From: Apostichopus japonicus
Lineage: Eukaryota; Echinodermata; Holothuroidea; Aspidochirotida; Stichopodidae
Length of the DNA stretch: 64,000 nucleotides
Direction: 5' to 3'
Assembly (NCBI RefSeq): GCF_037975245.1
Contig: NC_092566.1
Coordinates: 6,760,001-6,824,000, forward strand
Positions 13,838 to 28,100 of the stretch are shown here, in pieces. The position numbers and the translations under genes were made by a program. Position 1 is the stretch's first letter. Every line of letters starts with the position of its first letter. Under the pieces are notes generated by a model that was not told where the DNA came from, ran no database searches, and was given only the letters and a program-made list of their open reading frames with translations.

Positions 13838-16225
13838 GTAGGAGTGCTAAACATGTATAATTGCATTGTTTTTTTAGCGTTTCAGAAACTTAAAACACGG
13901 TTGAGAAGGTTTATCGAACACACACTTTTTAAACAAGTGTAGTAAGGTCCACTTTGTTTGTTCAGGTAATATTTGACCTTTTTATTCTTTTGGCTAGACC
14001 TGTTACTTGTTAGTATTACTAAGTGTTAGCCATACAGCCGACAGGTACTAACTTAGGCCTAGGTAGCCTAGGCCCCTGCGTGTGACTCCAGTCCTGAATC
14101 GGTATCTATAATGTCAGACGAGGGCTAAAAGGTGATCGAACACTTAGGTCGTGAGGGACAACCTATGTTACCAAAAAGTTACAATCGTAGAAACAACAAC
14201 AAGCTTAAACATTTGACTACTCCTACCTAGTCCTACGGCATTTCAGTCTCTTTTCTTCAGTTTGCGGGCCCAGAATGAAAACGGACTACTAGGTCTAATT
14301 GTTAATTACAGTATTTAACTTAGGATCAGATGCCATTAACTATTTACCCAATCATTGGGTGAATAAGCATGGCTCTTATTTATTCACAGTCCTTGAGGTG
14401 AGAGACTGATGAAGCCATTGCGGAATAAATTTGAGTCTATGCATCTATGAGTCTATGCACATCTAAACAGTCAAATTGTTTTAATTAGTGTCAGATGCAT
14501 TACACTATCAAGTATCATATTGTAGTGTATTGTGTAGACCAAATAGTGTATCCAAAGTTATTGAAATATATTTTGTCAAATATACTTGTTAGCACTAGAA
14601 TGGCCCAGAGGTAGTGGAAGCCGACTCCATTGTAGGGTGCAAGAATGAAAATCATAAAATTTCAAATGGTGCATTCTGGGGAATATTTAGGCTTTTAATA
14701 AGATTTATACTCAGGTCTAAATGTCAGATTGAGCTGACAACTACTTAATTTTCTTGTTTTGTGATTGTGAGACAGCACTATAAATGTGCTTTGAGATTCT
14801 GTTCCCACATCTCCTCAATCATATTGAAGATGTCACATTTGAATGCACATGCAGGTACTGCTAGAAATTAGCAGACACATTTTGTATTCATGCATATTGG
14901 AGGGCTTGTAGGTCTAGAAATGGCATAGGCTCATGTGTGTGTTAAAACTATGCAGACCTATCCTCGAGGGACCTTGATCAATCAACATTACCAGTGTAGA
15001 GCCATGCCATTTTGGCATAGCTGGCGCCTTAGAATTGAATTCCAACCGAACTTTGTCAAACCCTTCGGCTCAGCTTGGGAGACCCTTAGGGGTGTGGGGT
15101 AGCCCTGAAATCTTTTGTTTTAAGATACAATGTTACTTTTACTAGAGAATTTGGAGTTTTCTTTAACTACATTTGGTCTGCTTTTGCAGCAGTTGAAATT
15201 GTAACTCAAATAGCTCTATGAGAGCTCGCTAGTACGGTGTCAGAAAACACACTAGCAGATTTAATACATGGACGAGAACTAATAACAACGTGTCTGTTTC
15301 ATTCTTGTGGTCATCGGCCAAGACCGGAGCTCCCATCACCCCACCCCCCAGGAATGTAATCACCGAACATTCTTTACTCCGGCTTTACACCAGTTTTGCA
15401 GATCGCATTGCTCTATGCAGTGAGAGATGTGCACAGACAGATATATATACCTCCCATTTTTGGGGTATTGCCATTAGTGATCATAACACACATTTTATTC
15501 CAGTTTTATTCTTGTTTGGTGAATTTTCATGTAGTTAACAATTGTTAGCTTTTTTATGCCAATTAAGTATTTCATCTGTACCCTTATTCTTACAGTTTGA
15601 TGTTTTCATTTATTGTTACTGCAGAAAATTGCATTTTCCTTCTTTGTAATTTGACAAAGTAGGCTACTTGCTTACAAGCCTACTTGTTATCTTACTCTTT
15701 GTAAAAGGTGGCAAGAAAAATGAAAGAATGTCGTCTCTGATGCTTTCCTTGGAATGTTCTTAAATCCGGACGATTAAAATTTGTATCATTTTCTTTAAAT
15801 GTTATATGTCAATATCCTTCTGATGATTACTTGCTCACTGCAATTTTTAAGATATGTTTAATCATGTTGATATGAACTGTCACAGGTAGCCATTGTGGTA
15901 ATGAAAGTTGCAGTATGCTATATATTATTTATAACACTAAGTTGCACTAGTTATCAAACCATCATAATGCAAGAAAACAAGCTTATATGCATCCTATAAA
16001 AATTTCAAAACATAAAAGGGAGAGAAAAAGAGAAGCTAGAATGAAATTATATTCTCAATTTTGTTTAGAGCATTGTATGCTTTTTACGGTATCAAGTGTG
16101 GAAGTGAAAAATTTAAAAGCTGATATCTGAAGTCTTGTTCTTGTTCTTGTTTGTTTAATTTGTCAACAAAGCTCTTCTTTTTTCCTTGTAGAAATAGGCA
16201 ACCCGCGAGGTATTTATATCCCGCC

Positions 16226-17311
16226 ATGACATCCACAGAAGAGTTGAAGAACAATACGGAAATGACTGAGGTGAAACACTATTATTTGTACATTTGAAAA
16301 ACTGGTTTTGCAATTAAAGTCACATGTGTAGAAAAAAATATGGAACGCTTGAAAATATTGAAATATTGAACGTTGCATCATTTCGGCAAACCGGTGTGTA
16401 ATCTTGTTCTTGTATGTAGTCATCTCTCCCTCTTTACCAACCCCTCCTCCCCTCTTTACCAACCCTCACCCCCTTAGCTCTTTACCAACCCCAATCACAC
16501 CTACTCCAAAAGTGCAAAGAATATGCCATCACGATCGTCTTGACTTGCGCTTACTAAAGGCAACTGCATACATATTTGAAATGGCCATATGCCCTGTCAG
16601 CTGGGCTAGCATATTATTGTACAATCTTTAAGTCTGAGTTATTATATCCTGTAGAGTCATTTAAATACATTTGCTCTTCCCTTGTTATATATTTGGACAC
16701 TCGCTTCAGTACCATATATATGATTATAATGGAGGGTATATATATACAGCCTATGTTGTATGATGCTGTTTACAACCAATGCAGTCCAAAATGTCATCAG
16801 TTTCTATTTAATGAAAGATGACCGGAGCTGTCTTTCTGGCAATAAAAGATGGAGAGGCTTAAAGCTGCTTTGAAGCTAAGTCAGCTATTGACTAGCATCC
16901 ATTGTTTACCACTGTTGCATAAAATCCAACTGGCTATATCTTTCATACAGTCGCCTACTAGTCATAGTAGAATGCACCCTTTTGCGTACAGGTTGATGTA
17001 ATATCGTGTTTCTTTCTACAACTCGTTTTTTTTGCAGATCATCTTTTTTTATCTGCTGGTAAATCAGAAATAGCAATAGTTGTGTTTCATTATTCAAGTT
17101 ACAGTATCTTATCATATACTGATAGCTAGTACTGAGCAGTGTGAAAAATAAATCATTGAATAGTGCTCCATGAATGTCTGCTGGAGGTGATGTTGGTTTG
17201 TGTTGAACTGCAACATAATATTTAATTACAGATTTTTTTCAAATATGGCTTGTCATCAAAATAAGTTTGGTCCTGTCTAACTGAAATATATTCCTATATA
17301 TATATTCCTAC

Positions 17312-17345
<34 letters not shown>

Positions 17346-20300
17346 TTCCTATATATTTACATCTATTCATATATTTATTATATTTATGTACATGTGTTGT
17401 TACATATATAACAATTATTGAATACAATTCTGTCAGACTTGAGTGGAATTTGCTTAGAAGAGACAGTTATTGAAGCAAAAACTTGAATGATATGCATTTG
17501 TGTATTGTTTTGTTACTTGTTTACTTTTCATCGTTTATATTCGAGCTTTGTTTACATTTGCAGATTCCTTTAAGTCCACCTGGAGACTACACCAAATCCC
17601 CTACAGTGTCATTCCATGATCTTCAATATATCGTCTCAGCCAAAGAAAACAGGAAGAAAGTTCAGAAATATGTCCTCAAAGATGTGTCGTAAGTATGAAA
17701 TTTTCTTTTGACAACCTTTAATTGTTTTTTTTTTGGTTTCTTGGTCATATTCAGACGAAAAGATTTCTCCTTCCCTTAGCTTGTCTTGACCTTGAAATAG
17801 TCGAAGAAAAATGACTTTTGTCTAATTGCTTAGAAATACATAGTTACAGAATAGAACAGAATTAGAATTAGAAGACAAGTTCAAGTGGATGGCCTTTTCA
17901 AGATTTCACAATGTAATGAGAGAGTGGTGGCCAATTAGCTAAGGCGTGGGACTTGTGATCCAAGGATTGCTGGTTCGATTCCTGCCTAGTTCATTACGTT
18001 GTGTCCTTGATGCTTTATCTCACTTGCCTCTCTCCATCCAGGGGTTAAATGGGTACCTGTTCAAGGTAACTTGTCATTGGGCGCAGTATATAACTGCTGC
18101 CGACTGGAGAGATTGTCTCTGGGACAGGTTATCATTGACCAGGGGTAATATAATGTCTGTAAAGCCCTTTGAGACCTATCGCTGGTATAAAGCGCTATAT
18201 AAAAAGCAACTATTATTATTATTACATATATATGCGTTACAAGCTGTTTGTCTTCGATCTCAGTCAGCAGCTGGGACAAAAGAATAACAGGTAATGAAAG
18301 GATAATTTACTCGTAGTTTGGATTTGTCAATCCATTGCAACTAGTTGTACTTAGGTATTAGTTCTCTCCAGGTCAATAAACTGTTCATCTTTAATACAGA
18401 AGGCTAATTTTGCAATACGCTGTTTTTGTGTGTCTAACAGAATAGCTTGGCTGGTTACTTTGCAGGTCATTGCACAGGGCTTTGATGAAATTTATGACGA
18501 CTGAATATATAACATGCAAAACAAAACCACAACAATAAGAGTAAAGTTGTATCCATTGACACACCTGCATATATATAACGATGTGTATACAGGTGTATAT
18601 CTCTAAATAAAGATTAACTGTCCATGAACGTTGTGGTTTAGCCAAATGGATGGGATGTGTGGTGGTGGGGGGGGGGGGCTGTAAAGTCAAAGGGAGGCCA
18701 GGTAGGCAGCTCATTCACTCCAAGATGATTCCCTTTAGAAAAAGATTACTTAGTTCAACTAAGCATTAATTGATAACAGTGCCAAAAGGCTGAAAGGGGA
18801 ACAGTTATTTGTTACCATGGTTAGTTTTTATGGGGTGATTTAGGCTGGATTAAGAACTCAGAAGGCATGTCCCTGATTCTTATGTAAAGCCAATTTTGGG
18901 GCTTTGAATACTTTGCAGTTACATGGCATTTCCTCTGCGTTATTCATTAGAGCCAATGAAGAAGTAGCATTGTGTCACCATGATTGTGATCATCCTTACA
19001 ACTTCTCAGGTCATTTTTTTTGTGAGAAACAATTATGAATAAATCAATTTTCTTTTGAAATTTTGGTAACTAACCAAACTTCAATAAAGTAGCAACTTAG
19101 ACTAGAAATCAAATATTTTGTACATTTTTTGCTGTAAAAATGGAAATGCTATTTCAACCATAATTCTTAATGTTTTCTTTTTCATTCAAAATGAATCAGG
19201 TAGATTAAGATGATTAATGACTATTTTATAAAGTCATGACTTCAGAACAGATTTAAGCTTTAAATTGAGTTTAAAGGATTGTTTCAGTTCTCATACATGT
19301 TTATGGTATGTTATATGAAAGAGGACAATAAAAGAAACACAATGGTGAAAAAACTGTTCAAATATCTCTTTCGGTTAAAGAGATATTCAAGTGTAAAGTT
19401 TTATCAGATTGTGTAGAAACTGCTGAAATCTGACTAGCTGTGATGTCACATCCTCACATTCATGAAAAGTCTTTGTTTTTTTCTTTAAATATTTTGTGAG
19501 ATTTCATGACTTTCAACCAAAAGATATGTCAGGAGATCTCATATTTGTCAAAGGAAGTATTTGAGATTAAACATCTGAAGAATTTTTGATTATATTATTT
19601 TCAAATGTGTTAAAAAAATATAAATAATTTTTAAAGAAATATATTCACAAATGTTAAGGAAGTGAGGATGTGACATCACGCCCTCACATTAAGTCTTTCT
19701 ACACCAGTCGTTTTCAAAGAAATTTTGATATCTTCAAAGTGTCATATCTCCTTAACAGAGCATGCTATCATGGTAGTTTCTTCACTGTTCTTTTTGTGTT
19801 TTGTGCTCTTTCATACAAAATAGACATGTCAAACACCTGAACCAATCCTTTCATATTTTTGTAACTATTTCCTTCCAGGGGCATCTTTCATCCTGGAATG
19901 AATGCAATCCTTGGACCAACAGGAAGTGGTAAAACCAGGTAAGAGGACAACAACTGCAAAAACATTTCATTTGCAACATTTTTACCCAAAGTTTACATCA
20001 ATCTGGTCCCTGTTTGTAATTTTTGGATAATTCTAGCCTGATGCAGTTTCAAAAGACTATAAATTCGACATATGAGGATAATATAGTGTTTATATTTGAT
20101 TGGGTTCAATAAAATTTGCATGTATTCGGCAAATGATGTTCTTTTCATCTGCTTTTTACGCTACTTTCATGTGCAAAATTATATAAACAAAGTATCAGTC
20201 AGCCGATGTGTTTGAAGAGTAAAGTTGTGTGCAGAGCTAAGGCAGTATTTTGTGTTGCCATTGTCAATAACAATAATGGTTTCATTCTCCAGTTTATTTC

Positions 20301-22071
20301 TATGATATCTTTAAACATGGCCAATAAGATATTACTTTTGGTAGTACCAGAAACATGAGCATGACCCATGGGGAGGGTAGGGGAAGTTTCATTTTAATTG
20401 GAGGAACCATGCAGCGCCAGAAATTCAAGCGAGGGAATTGGAGGGGGAAGGGAAATGGGAAGGTATCAGTTTAAGTTTTAAATGCTTGGAATAACCTTAT
20501 AAACACTATTATCTAAAGAACCTTTCTGACACCACTGACCGAAAACTTGAAATCTGTCTGTATCATTTATGAGAATTATTTTTCTGCAGCTTGATAAAGA
20601 TCTCAAATGTCTCTTTTTTTTGTCTTCTTCTAAAATATAAACAAATATGAAGTCTTCTAGATTTCTTGGCCGGAAGAAAAGATAAAACTGGATTTCAGGG
20701 AAAGATTCTCATCAATGGACAACCAATACCAGGCAATTTCAAGAACATCTCAGGATATGTGGTGCAGGTAAGTCCCCCCCCCAAAAAAAAAACCAAGTAT
20801 TAAAAAAAAAAAACTTGTTAGCTCTAGCACAAATTCTGCACGACAATCATTTGCATAACCAGAAAGAAAAAATCAAGACAAAAAAAAAAAAAAAAAAATC
20901 CCAAAAGTATAAAAACAAACTCTGAGAATGATCTTGTCTTTTGAGTATCATGTTCATAATTAATTCACACTTTGAAATGTTATACTTTCTTAATCCAAGT
21001 CACCTTACAAAGGAAATCCCTGGCTTCAAGTGAAAATGCACGTAGGTTTTACAAACTGGGTATTATAAAGTGAAGTAAGCTTCATAACTGTTGTTTTGCG
21101 TCAAAACAACGATATATGCCAGGCGGGAGAAAAATCAGTGCCAAAAACATCTTTCTTTACTTTGCAAACTATTTCAGTATTTTTCGTTTTAATTAAACTT
21201 AACGTACGATTTGTTCATTTTATTACATTTTACATATCACAATATGTCTGAAGCCCCCACCCCACACCCCCAGTCTTGGGTCGGATTGGACTCGCCTTCA
21301 GCCCTGCACAACAAATAGATCGCCTTTTGTCTTAGAGCAGTTTCGTTCCGTGCTGTGGGTGTACACATACTGAAATAGATTCAATTCCCTTCATGTGTGT
21401 GTTGTGATACCATATGAATTCATCGAAATGTTGAAAGACCCCCAGAATTAACTTACATACCAGTAACAAAAATATAGAATCAAGTGTTAAACTCTTAAAG
21501 GATGTCCTTGCACTCAGTATAATAGGCCTGTATTGACACAATAGCCTGTTCGCACGCAAATATATCGACAACAACAACAACAACAAAAAAGTGCAGGTTA
21601 GGCAGTAGCTGATGTAAAGTACTAGCTTGTTCCATATAACCATGATTTAATATATATGGCTCATAAAAGCAATAAAAAAACTTGCATCGGAATTAATTTT
21701 GTACTGTTAACTTCAGACTGTTTTAAATACTGTAGGGTTTTATTTTGTTACTGAGTTGAATGGGCATTGTAAAGCAGCCAAGAAAGCTGTATGGGACCAT
21801 AGGTACATTAATAACCAATGTGATTTGAAGTGCATGCATTATTCCTGCATTTTGTTGTGCAACTATAGCTGCCTTAATTGATTTGTATAGTAATGTACAA
21901 ATTGAAGTGTCTTGTTGAATTTGTTGAAACACTGCATATATAACTAACACAAAATGATTTCTCATCTTTGGTGAAATTCATTGCCTGTTGTTCATTTTCT
22001 CCTTGTTTAGTATTACCGGTTTCTAACCAGTGGACATACAATCAGTGTCCATAACCTAGTGGTTAGGGTGT

Positions 22072-22115
<44 letters not shown>

Positions 22116-25100
22116 GTATATATGTCTGTTCAAAGTATCTCTTTCGAGATCCGGCTTTAGGAATCACAAATGATTTTCGAGTTGGATAGCATCATGTTTG
22201 ATCTCTAGAGTAGGGCAAAATATGTCACCAAAAACAGAACTAGTATTGTTCGATATAGGTGACAAACGCCTACAGTGGAATTACGATCTTCCTTACCGGT
22301 TTCGAACCTCTGGACATACAATCAGCGTCCATAGCCTAGTGGTTAGGGTGTCCGCGTACAGAGCGGGAGGCCCGTGGTTCGAATCCCGGTGGAGGCTGAA
22401 AGTTTTTTCACTGTTCTTGATTTTCCAACTCATTACGATTTTCATTTATATATATATATATATATATGTACATATAAATGTACCGTCAAGTCTCTAAAAA
22501 GCCCTGAAGTGTTGTAATGTGTCTATCTGAGTCATTTCTGTTGCAGTCATGACTATTAAACTTTGTCATCTGGCTTCCTCTTTCTTTCTTCATTTTTATT
22601 CTCAGGATGATGTTGTCATGGGAACACTCACAGTCCATGAAAACCTTACGTTCTCAGCAGCACTACGACTTCCAAATAGTGTCTCTGCCAAGGAGAGGAA
22701 ACAGAGGGTTGAAGATATTATTGCAGAGCTGGGACTGAAGGACTGCCAGAGTACAAGGGTAATTTTGTAGTTGAAAATAAGTGAAAGACACTACTGTTAT
22801 AAAAAAAAATTTAAAAATGATTTAATAGAGAGGGAAAGATTTTGTGACTTACCTGCTCCTCTAGTTTGTTTTTTTACCATTGGGAATTAGGAGGAGTAAG
22901 TGGGGGAGAAGGTATGGGTACCCTGAAATAGGTTAACCAGCAAACACACACCAGGAATGATGGAAAAATGCATTAACTTCAAAGGTATGTTAATGATATC
23001 AAAGCATTATATATACAGATTAAGTAGAAATATTTGGACATAACTTTTCAAGAAGTCCCTTACTTATTTTTTAACCACATACTAGGTCTCCAAGTTATGT
23101 AATGGGGGGGGGGGGTATTCAGTTATTTGTAAACATTTCAAAGACTTGGTCCAAGCTGCCACCCATTGCAAAACACAGCTTTTAATTATCAATTGATAGT
23201 CACATATATATGCACTATATGTCACATTGTGATAATTTTGTAGCCACCCCTACAAAATCCATCAAGGAAAAACATATAAACTTTTTCTTATGTTTGTCTG
23301 TAATTTAACAATTCCCCCCCCCCCACCCTCCCTTGACTCTTTGATGGTTCAGGTTGGAACAGAGTTTACTCGTGGTGTTTCTGGGGGCGAGAGAAAGAGG
23401 GTGAACATAGGGATGGAACTGATCAATAAGCCAGGGGTGCTCTTTCTTGACGAACCAACGACTGGACTGGACTCCAGCACTGCCCAGTCTGTCATCTCCC
23501 TCCTTCACAGGTGTAGTATTCAATATTTATTTTTTTTCTTCACCTCTCAAATTTGTTTCTCAAATCTCTCAAATTTGTTTACGTTATCATTATTTTTTTT
23601 ACAAATTAAGTTCCCATTTTACGCGGCCCAGCATCGTTTACGTTTTGGAACGTTAGCAGAATGAAAACTATGTGCCATTTGCAGGTCGATGTAACCTTGA
23701 TGTAGTTTTACAGACTTACTTTTGCATGACAAAATGAAAGAGAGAAGAAAAAAAGAAAAATCAACAAACTGCTTATTAACCGCAAAAATTCTGTGTAGAT
23801 AAAAATATCAGTTGCATGAATGCTATTGAGTTAGTTTGAAATTGATATGTAGGGAGAAGATTAGGAATGGTGAAAGGTTATGAGGGAGGGGAAAGAATGA
23901 TGGAGAGAGAAGGGATTGTGGAAGGGAAGGTCAAAGGGTGGAAGGGGAGGGGTGGTGGGGTGAGGGGGGCGGGGTAGGCTGTTACATAACAGATGGAATA
24001 ATAAACCAATATCCAACAAGAGTGGACCAGGATGGATTTAACAGAGTATAATTAGTGCTGTAGTGAGCACTAAGCTGAAAGAGAAGCAGGGGTGTGGGGA
24101 GGGGTGGAGGGGGGGAGAGAGAGTGAGTGAGGGCAACATAAGAGACGAGATACTCCTTATTTTAAAGCCAATCTCACCTTCCTCATATTTCATTTCAGAG
24201 TTGCTTCACTGCAGTGTAGTCTACATTGACATCTGCTACCCATATTATATCTATATACCATTCTACAACCATTGACAGAGCTAGCTTGCATGCATGCTTT
24301 CAATCCTATGTAAACTCTCTTTTCATATGAAGTGGACATAAACCCACCCATCATCATAAACTTATCAGATAAGGACGCTCATCATGAACTACCTGCCCTT
24401 GAAAGCTAAGAAAAACCTCTTTTCTCAGCTATCATATTCTTCATGGTTTTGCGAAGTTTAAGTTGATGACAGGAAGTTTTTTTCTTTCATTTGTCTTGAT
24501 CAGGTAACATTGCTTTTATCTGAAAATATATTGAGTTTCCTTTTTCATATTTTCTCTCTTTTACATCGATTAGTCTTGCTCTGAAAGGTAAAACTATCAT
24601 ATTCTCCATCCATCAACCTCGCTTTTCCATCTTCCGACATTTCGATAAACTTCATCTCCTCTCCAAGGGTCAATCAGTGTATCATGGTAAAGCTGAAAGC
24701 GCTCTGGATTTCTTTGCACAAGGAGGTAAGGATTGGCATTTTTAGGGTCAAATGGTAAATAAAACTGTTTCAAAGAACAAGAGTGTAACGTGTGAGAACC
24801 ATGTTTCCTCAAATTTTTCATCATTCCCTAGTCATTTTAATAAGCTGTAGTATTCATTATTTTATTATTCATCATCTCTCAAATTTGGAAACTTTTTTGT
24901 CCATTTTTGGAAACTTTTGGAAGATTTAGAAAATGTCAGCTTCCAGACAAAGAAATCTGAACAATTAAGGATATCTTCCAAAGGGAACTAGATTTGTCTT
25001 AGTCGTGTGGGTGTGGAGGGGGGTAGGTGGGTGGGGTGTTGTTCTTCAAAAGGATCTCTGTCACATGAAGCCAAAGATCATGGTTGGGTTTGTGTCCCTT

Positions 25101-28100
25101 TAATTTCAAAATAGCCTCTAGGAATCTGAATCACTTGTTCTCTTTCATTTCATTTGTTTTTATTTATTTATTTCCAGTATGAATATAAATATTTATCAAC
25201 AGGACCTCCTGTCTCTTGGCCTACCCTGCTTTTTATTATCTATCAAAACTATATGAACTCTTCTTTGAAATATGTCAAATTTGATAATTTTGAAAATATT
25301 TGTCAAAATTTGAAAACTTTGAAATAAATAAATCAAGTTTACACTAATAGCCAAACCTCCCTTGTTGTTTAATTTTACGAGTAGTAGCTGAAAGACATTT
25401 TTCGCTCGGATACTAGGAGGTCAATTCCTGCAGAAATTAATATAAAAATTGTTGTTTTTGGTTGTTTACATTTGCAGGGTATCATTGCGAGGAACACAAC
25501 AACCCACCAGACTTCTTTCTGGATGTGATCATACAGGAAAATACCTCAACGTCTTACATCAACAAAGACATGAGTAAGTCTGTAACAAAATTTCTTTATA
25601 GCCCCTACTTTCGGCTTAACCCAAAACCTTGAGTATTTTTCAGATGATGTTACAAAAGAGGTTGAAGCAACAGAGGGTGTACATAGGAATAGAAAGAAGG
25701 AAAAAAAAGGATAGACAATAGCTTTTTGGATTTGTAGTCTGGCCATGAAAATGAGAATGATGTACATAAAGATATAGGAATTAGATAAAGGAAAGAATAT
25801 TAAGTAACAGAATGGTCTTTTGTCTAAAAATGTCATTGTTATATTTGGAAATATTTCCAGTGATACTCAGAAAAGCTGGTTTAAGAAGAAGAAGTAAACT
25901 TGAAAACATTAAGAATAAAATCCCTTTGATTAGGTCACATATTACAAAAAGAAGGGTTTTGTAATCACCTCTCTGATGCATATCATTATTAAGGCACGCT
26001 TAAATCTGAACACATTTAAGTTTACTGTACTAATACTTCTCCACGGCTCTCGCTCGAATCATTAAACCACAAACGAAATTTCAAAACACGAACATGTTTG
26101 TCTTTACTTAGAACAAGACTTAATGTATTAGAAGATCATATAATGTATAAAGTATAGCAGGGCAAAAATTTTGAAACTTGAAATTCTGGTCTTTAATTTT
26201 TGTTCAATTTTGCCAGAATCTGTGGAGAATGGTGACGCCCACACAGGACAGAAACTAATCGACCTGTTCAAGCAGTCATCGTATGGCCTGGAGCTACAAA
26301 CAGAGGCTGACGGGATATTAAAAGGCACACAGGAATCGGTCACCACCACACAGATCAGTACTGGGTATGCGTCTTCTTGGTTTAAGCAGGTAAATAATAC
26401 AACCATGGGAATCCAAAGCTTAATTGTTCTTTTGTTTTGCAAGCGTTTCAAGATTCTGTCTAATTTTTATCATATTTTTATTGTATCAGATGCAATACAT
26501 GTGACAAGGGACCCGGCAAATTCATTGCTGCAAAATGAAGCTAAAAAATAAGATAAAATATTAAATGAACTTGCAAGGGGAATCGACCTAATACACCAAA
26601 ATGACGATCATTGGTCTCTGGAATATAGTAATTTTTGCTTTGTTTTATCAATTCTAATTTTCAGCTCTACTTTGTCTCTAAGAGGGCCGTAACCAATTTC
26701 GTAAGAAATCCACAGGTCTCTGTTTTCCAGGTAGGTAGTGTGTTAATCTCTATTTGCCTGAGGGAGTCGTTTCTAGAGAAATTCATCTGATGTTTATTGA
26801 ATGCTCCAATGTTTGCAAGGGAGCGACTAGTGTGTGTGTGCATCGATTGCTACTTTACATGAACGATTGCAGTTCTTCGTAGGGAGGGGGGGGGGAAGAA
26901 AAAAAAGTAAAATAAAGAAACAATAACTTAGGTCCACTAAAGGTGAACTAGTGGTGTTTGGATTACTTCATGATTGCATTGAGAGCGACTGTTGTGTGTA
27001 CCAGCTTTGATTGTTAATTTTTAGAGGAAAGATTTGCAGCTCTCAGTACCAAGACAGGTACAACTACAACAAAAATAAAATAACTAAAGACAGAAATTTC
27101 CAACCAACTATCTGAGTCTCAAGTGACAATGCTAAAACATATGCTGGAAGAATCTACAAAAAGCCAAATTTGAAATTATATCTAACACCAGATGTGTTCC
27201 TTCAGTTAAACCGCAGCTTGTATAGTTTTTAGATACACACCAAATTATACCAGTACACACTTTTAATAGGAGAGCATGAAAATAGTCTTCATGGCATTTC
27301 TAAATGCTGCAGTACTATCTCATCAAGTATGATGTTGTGTACTTATTTCCATTATTAATTTTTTTTTACAGCTTCATAAAGGGGTTTGTTTTACAGTTTT
27401 ATGTTTTATTTTGTCTTTTCATAATCCTGTAGTCACGTATGGAATACTTTTTGCTATTACTGGGTACGGCAAAAACAGTAACAACTAAATCACCATGGTT
27501 ACCAAAGTAGGTGGTATTAACTGCATAACGTGAGATGTATCTGTCGAAACAGAAAGACGTAAACAAAAAGTATTACACTACAGACTGTTGTGCACTTGCA
27601 CGCTCTTACAATAAAAATAATGAAAGAAAGTTTCGATATTTGATATCTCACAATCAGAACAAACTATAGCAAGACGTGCCACGTTGAGGCAATGTGTTTC
27701 ATTTTCACAAGCTCTGAATTACATGATAATTTTACTTTCATATATATTTCATTTTTTTTGGCTTACAGCCATTGGTCACAGTTGTCTTTGCATTAATCGT
27801 GGGTGGTCTGTTTTGGCAGTTGGACAATTCTGAAGGAAGTGGCATCCAAAACAGGTCAGTCATTACAGGTCGGCTGTTACCGGTCAGCTGCTGTTACCGG
27901 TCAGCCGCTGTTATACAAGTCAGCTGCAGGTGACCAATGGATGTTAGACCAGGTCCAGTATTGTGCTGTAGGTGGTGCGGGCGAACCAAACCCCGCTGGA
28001 TTCCCACTAACCTTCAGTATCAATGTCAACAAAAATATCTAAGCTAGTTACATGTATTGACCCATTGAGAACCACTCTGTCATCTAACGATAGTCCAGCA

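Noticed and set aside
20661-20767. Alternative acceptor TTCTAG for ABCG2-like exon 4
   Set aside because: It would remove eight bases, shift the frame and delete SLL after Walker A. The upstream AG keeps the frame.
22325-22397. Functional tRNA gene
   Set aside because: The A and B boxes and length fit, but the T stem and a D-stem pair are mismatched, the acceptor has a mismatch, the nominal anticodon is implausible for the scaffold, and a truncated sister copy lies 280 bp upstream. It is better called tRNA-derived repeat.
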